Assembly (NCBI GenBank): GCA_014905825.1
Contig: JACGCN010000144.1
Location: 1-16,634 of the forward strand
DNA: 16,634 nt
Reading direction: 5' to 3'
Origin: Lyophyllum atratum
Taxonomy: Eukaryota > Basidiomycota > Agaricomycetes > Agaricales > Lyophyllaceae
Shown: positions 8,092-15,295 of the stretch, piece after piece
How the letters are laid out: each line of letters starts with the position of its first letter
Position numbering within the stretch: the first letter of the stretch is position 1
Notes under the pieces: generated by a model
Databases searched by the model: none
What the model was told of the DNA's origin: nothing
What the model saw: the letters and a program-made list of their open reading frames with translations, nothing else
Program-made: the position numbers and the translations under genes

Positions 8092-9543
8092 ATGCTCGCA
8101 TCTCAAGGGGCGCGGACGACAGTCCGCCATGCCTCGAATTATCTGCATCAGAAGGCGGTTGCAGGTACCTCTCGAGGTATCCACATCCCGTCCTTTGTCA
8201 GGGTGCATCCTCGCATCCCGAATCTAGGCTCAACACAGAAACTATTCAGCCAATCTCGACACATAGTCACCCATTTCTTCAACCTTCTCACTGCACCGGG
8301 CCTCCGCGTTCCAACTCCATTCAATGCTGGACGCTCTCTCCATGGCACTGCCCGGGGGTATTCTATTATCCAACAAGGCTTCACATTCCATGCCAAGGCT
8401 TCTTTGTCTCGCTCCTCCCACGTCCTTCCTCGCGCTCCATCAGCAGTCCCCCGGGGGATCGCCCAAGTCGGTCTCGGGACAGCAAGGAACTTCTCTTCTA
8501 GCCGACCCATCTTCCAAAATCTTGTGGAGAATGTCCCGATAGCCGGAAGAGCCTTGTACAAAGCTGATGTGGACCTCCGAATGCGCGAGGAGAAGGAGAT
8601 GATGAAGAAGTCCTTGAAGAGCGGCTTTGTCAAGAAGGATGGAGGTAAGGAGATGCTCAAGCCCAGAGCTCGCGACTTCTCCACCAAGGAGAATAAGCGT
8701 ACTACTAAGGCATCCAGGAAAGAGGCTCAGCTCGAGCAATATTTCGCAGCCCCTACCGTACCTGATGTCACCACCTGCCTCCTCATCCCCCTTGCCCCGA
8801 CCCCCACTGCCCGCGTCCCTCTGTCTGAGAACCCAGGGTCGTTGTTACCACTTCCTGCCTTGGCGTCGATCCATACGTCGCATGAGACCCACTCTCTACG
8901 AGTTTCGTCTCTGTTCTCCAGATTGGACGCAGCTAATGTCTGGGAACGTGGTGTCCAGTGCTCCGCGTTCTCGCATGGTGGTAGCGCCGAGGGAGTCTGT
9001 ACCATGCTCAAAGTGGAATTCATAGGGTGGACGAAGGCCGAGGTCAGAGGCGTTTTAGGAGAAAGTGGGACAGGGTGGTGCGTTCTTGAGGAAACGAAGA
9101 CTTCTTCGAACGGTCTCGGCGCGTTCAGCGATGATGATGACGACAATTTCTCCGAAACCTCATCGATTCTATCAGGGATGTTTGAAGATAGCCGCAGTAG
9201 CAGTAACGTGGACCTAACTGCCCCCGTTGGAGCTGTCGATCCTTCCCAATCGCTCTTCCTTCCTACTCTCGATTTCTCGTCATCTTTCCTGGATGCCTCA
9301 TCGCCTGCACCCACATTACCGCGATCGCAAGCTGCCTCCCCGGGCCTATGCTCCTCGGTGGTTCCGGATTCAGATTTCGACCCCTGGTTAGACTCGGAAT
9401 CATCCTCAGACGGTGGATTCTCGAGCACAGACAGTTGGGTCGACTCCATGTCCGCCAATGGGTGGAATGGTTTTAGTTCACACTTCGCTGGGAGGGTAGA
9501 TGCTAGCGCTCGACCTGGTGAACCGTCTCGATATCTTTTTTAA
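8092..9543 (+). CDS. Unrecognised 483-aa protein with probable mitochondrial presequence
   Basis: A single uninterrupted frame of 483 codons, unusual here because every other clear gene is split. The N-terminus (MLASQGARTTVRHASNYLHQ) is rich in Arg, Ser, Ala and His and free of acidic residues for its first 100 or so positions, which fits a mitochondrial targeting sequence. A second basic-aromatic stretch, LGTARNFSSSRPIFQNL, lies about residue 127. A Lys/Glu-rich segment (about 165-220) follows, then VTTCLLIPLAPTPTARVPL and a compact region (about 255-345) with SIHTSHETHSLRVSSLFSRL and GEGVC-like and GTGWCVLEE strings that look like a folded domain. The tail is acidic and Ser-rich, with five Asp in a row near residue 350 and many SD/SS pairs suited to phosphorylation. 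I have a vague memory of related basidiomycete proteins carrying a casein kinase II beta label, but I see no CK2-beta zinc finger and do not adopt that name. Confidence 0.75.
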   Translation: MLASQGARTTVRHASNYLHQKAVAGTSRGIHIPSFVRVHPRIPNLGSTQKLFSQSRHIVTHFFNLLTAPGLRVPTPFNAGRSLHGTARGYSIIQQGFTFHAKASLSRSSHVLPRAPSAVPRGIAQVGLGTARNFSSSRPIFQNLVENVPIAGRALYKADVDLRMREEKEMMKKSLKSGFVKKDGGKEMLKPRARDFSTKENKRTTKASRKEAQLEQYFAAPTVPDVTTCLLIPLAPTPTARVPLSENPGSLLPLPALASIHTSHETHSLRVSSLFSRLDAANVWERGVQCSAFSHGGSAEGVCTMLKVEFIGWTKAEVRGVLGESGTGWCVLEETKTSSNGLGAFSDDDDDNFSETSSILSGMFEDSRSSSNVDLTAPVGAVDPSQSLFLPTLDFSSSFLDASSPAPTLPRSQAASPGLCSSVVPDSDFDPWLDSESSSDGGFSSTDSWVDSMSANGWNGFSSHFAGRVDASARPGEPSRYLF

Positions 9544-9904
9544 CCACTGTTACTTGATATATCACACGATACACGTTGTCAGTCACTCCTTTTCTGTACT
9601 ATTTACTCCAAATATACTGTGTCCCTATTGATCATACGCATATGTCCTGGCGTTGGCTTGATGCTTTAAGGACGTCTTCAGTTTGTGCTCCCAGACTTCG
9701 CAAGATTCAGTGGGCATGCCTCACTTCCGCCCGCAAATCGGATGGATCCACGCCGATCAGAGTTTGAAATACCGTTGCAGTGACGATTTAAGGCTTCTCA
9801 GATAGAAGAAAAAATAAGATTTTGGATATATCACAAAGCGTTTCTGGCAACCATTAATTGTGTCCCGACCGCCCAATTCAAGTTGTACATTGACAAATGT
9901 CAAA
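9544..9904. other. Convergent intergenic region
   Basis: This holds the 3' ends of the 483-aa gene (plus) and the MIF-like gene (minus). An A-rich patch with AATAAG lies at 9810-9818. A 63-codon plus frame at 9576-9767 has no recognisable content. Confidence 0.4.
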
Positions 9905-10565
9905 TTATTTGCTTCCAAAGATGGTCGCGAAAGTCGTTCCCTGGTGTCTGGTAATGCAATAGACTGACATCAGCAAAGTAAGAGAGGTGTAGGTGCGGGC
10001 CATTTACCCGATGAATCCTCGGCCGGGGTCAACGAAGGTGCTGGAATCAAAGAAGTTTGAATTGATACTTGTAGAAAGAACCTGCACTCACACATATCCA
10101 CGATCCCCCGGAACATTGAGCTCCCTCTTGAAGAAGTCAAAGAACGCTTTACTGTACTTCTCGTTCAACTCCTCGTTGAGGTTGTCCAAGCTGACCTGCA
10201 GGAACTTCAATCGATGTCGGAGGCGACGAAAGGGAACTCGGTGCATACGACACTCAGCTGGAACGCGGGATCGAAAGTGCCTCCGAAGGTGAGGGTTTCA
10301 TTGTAGGTAACCTTCACGGTGATGTAGAGTTCGGGTTTGCCCAGAGTCTCGGCGCTGAACTGAGGGTAGACAGCGAGGTAAGAGTCAGTTAATCTTCAGG
10401 CGCCCAGGGTTCGCGATGATATCATCGATCAACGATACCTTAGAGAAATCGAGCGCGAACGCCTTGGGATCAGCGAGCTGCAAGAGTGAAGCGATGAGGG
10501 GTGGATAGATCGGGATTCATGAGCAGAAGTACCTTGACGTTGGTCGTGAAGTCGAGGGTGGGCAT
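9905..10565 (-). CDS. MIF-like tautomerase superfamily protein
   Basis: This resembles macrophage migration inhibitory factor, a trimeric tautomerase whose N-terminal proline acts as catalytic base once Met is removed. Six exons: 10565-10533, 10477-10439, 10359-10249, 10195-10092, 10040-10008 and 9947-9905, giving 120 aa; animal MIF is about 115 aa. The five introns are 55, 79, 53, 51 and 60 nt and all phases agree. Seen: start MPTLDFTTNVK with Pro2; TLGKPELYITV with Lys32 at the place of the MIF active-site lysine; TFGGTFDPAFQLSV matching the FGG(S/T) strand; EKYSKAFFDFFKRELNVPGDRGY matching the second helix and PDRVYINY-like strand; and GFIGHQGTTFATIFGSK at the end. There is no signal peptide, as in other MIFs. 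The last intron is required: without it the frame stops at 10004 before the conserved GTTFA end. In fungi the natural substrate is unknown; phenylpyruvate tautomerase activity is only a family expectation. Confidence 0.88.
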
Positions 10566-10610
10566 TGTTAAACGGTTGTGAGAGTGGGGAGGAGTGGGGT
10601 TGGTGAGACT

Positions 10611-10625
10611 TTCAGTGTCACTGAA
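10611..10625. repeat. 15-bp palindrome upstream of the MIF-like gene
   Basis: TTCAGTGTCACTGAA is a perfect 7-bp inverted repeat around one central base, 46-60 bp upstream of the MIF-like ATG. It adjoins a pyrimidine-rich coding-strand tract (10573-10610) typical of fungal transcription start regions. It could be an operator or a short 5' UTR hairpin. Confidence 0.5.
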
Positions 10626-10815
10626 GGCTGGTATAAATGGAGTTTGATATGTTTGACTGGAAATTTGGATCTTCCATACAGAATTCGGAGGGAGTTAGAT
10701 TATGCATAGTACCTCGGTTGGTAATGATCCCAACATAGCCTGACCAAGCTGATGAGATATGTTGTCGTCGTCGTTTCTCAGCCCCTCCCTGCCGCCATCA
10801 CTGTCCAACCCTTCG

Positions 10816-10839
10816 ATGAATAATATATTCATTATTCAT
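10816..10839. repeat. AT-rich perfect inverted repeat
   Basis: Arms ATGAATAAT (10816-10824) and ATTATTCAT (10831-10839) are exact reverse complements with a 6-nt spacer. It lies about 250 bp upstream of the MIF-like start, in the largest gene-free stretch of the window. Confidence 0.6.
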
Positions 10840-11550
10840 GCTGATGCTCCTACAGATGCGTTAGACGAGTCGGAAACGCCGTCCTAGGCGTCCATGCGGT
10901 CAAGAGGAGTGAAACCGTGGTTTATCGGTATGAAACCCGCTGACCCCGAAGTCAAATCATTGTGTCTTGCGTTGCCAAATACCTACCCGAAGATGATAGA
11001 TCGGAAGCTGGTCAAATTATCGTTGCTACATATACCTTTTGCCCTCACTTTCACGGAATAGAAGCGCCTGTCCTCTGTTTAGTCGATGCACTGTGCAGCT
11101 TCAGCATGTGGCTTGCACAATTCTAGCTGACCCCGCATCGAAGCCGACACGATTATCCGCCATGGGCATTGGGTGCGCAGAAATAGGATCCGAAGGCAAC
11201 ACATAATGCTAGTCTCCCAAGTTATGTCGCCCTAGGTCACCGCTTTTGTCCAGCTATAACTTGTTCTATTCAACACGGCTATCCCTCCTGTGAGTATCGT
11301 ACAAATATCTTACGCTCCTTCTCGAATCCTCCTTCTCCGAATAGCTTCGTTCCAGTCCTCTGCTTCCTTTCAGATAGGTTTCCACTAAGCTTATACACAT
11401 CTCATACTAAATTAGAAAAAACAACTCACTCGACCCCATTGCGACGAGTCATCTAGAAGTCGAAGTACCTCAAGTGCCTGTTGGACCTTCCTGGCACGAC
11501 GACAATTGGTGTTGTAGCTACGTTATAGCATGGCAGCTACCCGCCATAGC

Positions 11551-11769
11551 CTAGCTACCGTATGGAGAGGCAGGAACGGCAACTTGCACGGGTGCTGGTC
11601 TGGTGGTGGTGTGATTTGAGGGGGTCATCATCGGTGCAGCATAATGGCCGCCATGGTAAGACCCGCCGTATGCGGAACCGGGGTACGCTATACCGGCGTA
11701 GTTTGGATATGCACTGGTGGATATCATGACATTTCCAGCAGAAATAGGGTGATGTGCGCGGGTGAACAT
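11551..11769 (-). CDS. Small Gly/Tyr/Pro-rich ORF, doubtful
   Basis: A 72-codon frame starting MFTRAHHPISAGNVM with A at -3, extendable upstream to 11946 in the same frame. The C-terminal half is biased: YPNYAG, YGGSYHGGHYAAP, then a Thr/Pro/Ala/Val-rich end closing in SPYGS. Such composition resembles disordered tails but no family is recognised and no signal peptide is seen. It could be the last exon of an unseen gene or chance. Plus-strand frames overlap it. Confidence 0.25.
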   Translation of the reverse strand: MFTRAHHPISAGNVMISTSAYPNYAGIAYPGSAYGGSYHGGHYAAPMMTPSNHTTTRPAPVQVAVPASPYGS

Positions 11770-11946
11770 GCTTGCGTCGAGTGGAAGAAGTGTGTTAGGT
11801 TTACAAGGATATGGGCGATGCAGGTGAAGGTTTTCCCTGCGTGCCGATGGAGATGTTGGGCCAAGAAACGATAATCCATCGTCGGTCGTGAGATCATTAT
11901 GTATAATAGAAACGCGCCGAGAAACTTCGAGGATTCCATATTCCAT

Positions 11947-12340
11947 ATGGGCCTGGCATACGTCACAGACACGGGATTGTTACGCGCAACGTGTTTCCGT
12001 GACAAAATAAGTGACTTTCTTAACAAGTCGAACTGTTCTCAAGTTATATCTCTAACGTATATCTTATACTTAATCCATACATACCGAGCGAGCCAAAAGG
12101 TGGAGGACGAATCCGTTCATGGCGGAGTGGCTTGCAAAAACCGTGGATTACGCGGCAATGGTACTAGATGATCGCGACTAGACGCGACACGGTCAGGTGA
12201 TGGTCCAATTTCAATTATCCAAGATTCCCACTAGTACTTTGCCAACGCAACAATTGACTTGCCTGGAACTTTCGTGCCCCCAAAGACTCATATACTCAGG
12301 GCTCCTTCGCAAGCCCGAAGTAGAATCATTGGTATACTCG
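11947..12340. other. Upstream region of the F-box gene
   Basis: This holds the probable promoter and 5' UTR of the F-box gene. A plus-strand open frame continues upstream of ATG 12341 to about 12197, but the residues there show no bias or motif, so I do not extend the protein. No RNA gene seen. Confidence 0.35.
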
Positions 12341-14917
12341 ATGGACAGCGACAATGACTCCGAAACCACCACGCCGGATCCACCACCGAAGAAGGTGAGG
12401 AAGGTGAGGAGTTCTAAGCCAGACGCTGAAGGCTCGTGGCGCAAAAGGACACGAGGAAGGCAAGGAAGCTTGGAGCAGATTAGTGGGATGCCCCTGGATA
12501 TCCTGTTGAGGTATCTGCCTGATGGAATACTGCTTTTAGGAAACTGTTGCGCTAAAAGTCTCACTACTCATAGATATTCGCGCACCTTACTCCCTATGAC
12601 CTTCTCAATCTATCCCGGACCTCTAAACCTTTGAGGAATATTCTCATGCACCGTTCCTCTACATATGTCTGGAAGAATGTTCGGTCTCGCATCGTAGACT
12701 TGCCCCGAATGTCCCGACGACCTCAGCGAACCTCAATACGCGAATCTCATATTCTATCCATACTGTCATGTTCGTCATTTTCCCCCTTGTCCTTCTCAGA
12801 CTCTCAACCACCATTGGTGATTTAGTTTTGCTTGAAAGCGCAAGTTCCTTCCAAGGCGATCGACTGGGGAACTCGGACTAGGTGCTGTCAAAAGTGTATT
12901 CCAGCTAAGTACGTCCTTAAGCTTTCTTTTCCATGGAACATTTCTTGATATGTGGCAATTAGTTTTTGTTACTGATGAAGCTGCGTGCCAATACGATGTC
13001 CCAGCCAGGAGCAGCATTGTTCCATCTTTTGCTTTTGGCCACTCTCGTAGTAAGATGACCGTGACTTTACTGGTCAGACAATGCAGATTTGACCTTACCA
13101 ATATTCATAGACCGCTATGCAGTACCAGCATATTGCTTGCGCACCCTCCGTCGGTATAAGGCCGAAATGAAGGGGCTTAGCAACCCTGCATTCCAAGAAT
13201 GGCATATCGCGAAACGTACCGAATATCAAGCACAAATGGAGGTACGCAAGAGCTTGTACTTATCGTAAGATTTTATCTCGAACAATTTCTCGTAGCATGC
13301 TGGCAAGTGCGAAGTCTGGAATCGAAATCGAAATGAGGAGCGGTCCAACGAACTTGGAAACATTCGCCGAAGGCGGTTTGAAGCGTCAGCCCCGTAATTT
13401 CCCTTTGCCTTTTCCCCTCTCTGAGCCAAATGATCGATTTAGCATAAAGGAGAAACTATCACTTCTCGGTAAGATGACATCTCCATGCATTGTAAAATTG
13501 CTTAGCCCGCTCCGCTTCAGGTTGGGGGGAAGAAATCGCCAAAGCTAGAGGGAGAAACTCGATGCGAACAACTGTCCGATCATAAACTGGTCAAGCAACC
13601 TAGGGAGCTCACTGATCGAAGTGCGTATCTCGTCGTGATGTATGCCCAACGTCACTAAATCTTAGCAGTCTGGGATAACATCGAGGAGTCTTTGATAGAG
13701 TTCATGGAGAAAACCAAAGTCAAACGCTTGAAGACAATTCAGAGGGCTGCGATCCAAAAGCGTGGCCAAGTGTTCTCAGAAACCCTCCAAAAATATGTTT
13801 CATCCCAACCTCTACACGCAATACTCCCTTCTCTCATCGATCTCGCTATCCTGCCCAATTTTAGATCTGTTATCGAGGATACGCCCATCGACGAGCCGGT
13901 CCTCGAGATCATTTCCAACGAGCAATGGTCGATATCACTTCGATTGTCACAGCTTGGCGTAAATCCAAGGATGAACAGCTCGTTGCTATGATGAAGAGTA
14001 ACCTGGAAATCGATACAGAAGTCACTGAAGCCACGCTTAGACTCGCCACGACTTTCTTTCGTTGCGACTACTGTCGGAGCGAAATTTCTTATCCACGGAT
14101 TCTGGTCCATCGATGCACCACTACTCTCACTTATTCTGATACATATGAAGACGGCTTGGATCCATATTTTCGCGCCCTCAACTGCAAGCCGTGGAACGAC
14201 GGACGCGTCGTTCATTTCGATCAACATGCGCATGAGAGGGCAAAACACGTCTTGCGGGATTGCGGAATCGACGAACGTACGACAAGCCATATTCAGGACA
14301 TTTTAGAGCTTCGCTTCGAATTGCTCATATGTACGGACCCTCAAAAGGGTCGGTTGGTCATGAGGTGGCCTACGGTCGTAAGATCACTTAGCTTGCGATA
14401 CAGATTACATTTAATAATCATATTTGCCAAGATTTGCTCACACAGCCCAGCACTATAAACCGGATGAGGAATGGACTGATGTTGTAAGACTAGCAACACT
14501 CGGAGACCGCGAAGCCCTGCTGGCCGATCTATTGGAAGACACCAATATGAGCCCTCTCTCCGGACATCCGGCGCACAACACCAGCTGGGTCTGCATCGAA
14601 TGCAAGAGGAGGATATCTTGGGAAGAATCGCTGGATCACTTGAAAAAGCGGTTAGGTCTATATGTAATGACCACAAATGCCAAGATTTGACAGAAACTGC
14701 CTTATCTTCTTAGGCATCCTAGTATCATTCCCAACGATTACGTTGACACCGTACACGCACGCCAGTTCGATCGATATTTCAAACTTCACCTGGATGCCAA
14801 CAGGGCGGAACTCTTCAAGCCATTAGAGTGGATGTGGACAACCCCGCCCGAAACTTCCGCGATGCATTCTCCATCTATAAGCAGCTAATAGTGCTGGGGG
14901 AAACTGGGATACGGTAG
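12341..14917 (+). pseudogene. F-box protein gene with multiple single-base frame breaks
   Basis: F-box proteins bring substrates to SCF ubiquitin ligases through Skp1; Agaricomycetes have large families. After a charged N-terminus (PPPKKVRKVRSSKPD) comes an F-box: GMPLDILL, then IFAHLTPYDLLNLSRTSK and RNILMHRSSTYVWK. Then ECPDDLSEPQYANLIFYPYC, the Cys pairs FCLKAQ and RTRCCQKCI, and a long helical region with FRCDYC and SWVCIECKRR that may bind zinc. The end is about NFRDAFSIYKQL with TAG at 14915-14917. Introns I place: 12511-12573, 12770-12825, 12909-12962, 13242-13295, 13385-13442, 13469-13520, 13621-13665, 14378-14431 and 14651-14713, all 45-63 nt. The frame changes without an intron near 12508, 12703, 12965, 13067, 13524-13543 and 13924, and probably at the 14378-14431 junction and near 14826. 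No nonsense codon appears within the aligned frames. So it is either very recently inactivated or badly polished sequence. Confidence 0.75.
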
Positions 14918-15295
14918 CTCAACAAATGGCGCAGGTCTTTTTGTCAGGACCAAGTGGTATAGTATGAATAAATAGTAACAATCGGCCATATGATAGGATT
15001 AGGAAGTCTTTCTTCAATTAGTATGTGGAAGTCATGGTGAACCGGAAAGAGATCAGAAACGGGGGAGACAAATTGGTCATGGAGATGTGCTGAACGCTGT
15101 CACCTCTGCGGGGTGTAAGAGATTGAGCTTTGTTCAGTATCGGACGCTACGTACATTCAATTTGGAGTTTATTCTAAGCGCCAACGTGACTTCCCACTCT
15201 CGTTGCCACGGATTACCACGGTCCGAAACGCATTCATTGTCATTATCAGTCTTTCAAGCTTCCAGAGCTCTTAAGGCAACCATTCACCTGTCGTA
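14918..15295. other. Intergenic region between F-box gene and PLC-like gene
   Basis: Promoter region of the PLC-like gene. A 69-codon plus frame at 15087-15296 has no recognisable content and I do not call it. No repeat or RNA gene seen. Confidence 0.4.

Larger units (their letters stand above)
10566..11550. other. Near 1-kb gene-free region upstream of the MIF-like gene
   Basis: No ORF worth naming on either strand. It contains the two inverted repeats noted separately. A CT-rich plus-strand tract with an intron-like pair (GTGAGT near 11291 and TTTCAG near 11369) also occurs, but I see no flanking coding sequence. It probably serves as promoter for the MIF-like gene, and may hold an unrecognised non-coding transcript. 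Confidence 0.4.

Noticed and set aside
8727..9458. Minus-strand 243-codon frame
   Set aside because: It is antisense to the acidic, Ser-rich tail of the 483-aa gene, where regular codon bias leaves the opposite strand open. No domain.
10004..10040. Stop codon ending the MIF-like protein at 107 aa
   Set aside because: The stop lies in a GTAAAT donor; a 60-nt intron leads to the conserved GTTFATIF end.
12769..12826. Apparent frame break in the F-box gene at a TTTT run
   Set aside because: A normal 56-nt intron (12770-12825) joins the Cys-rich segments in phase.
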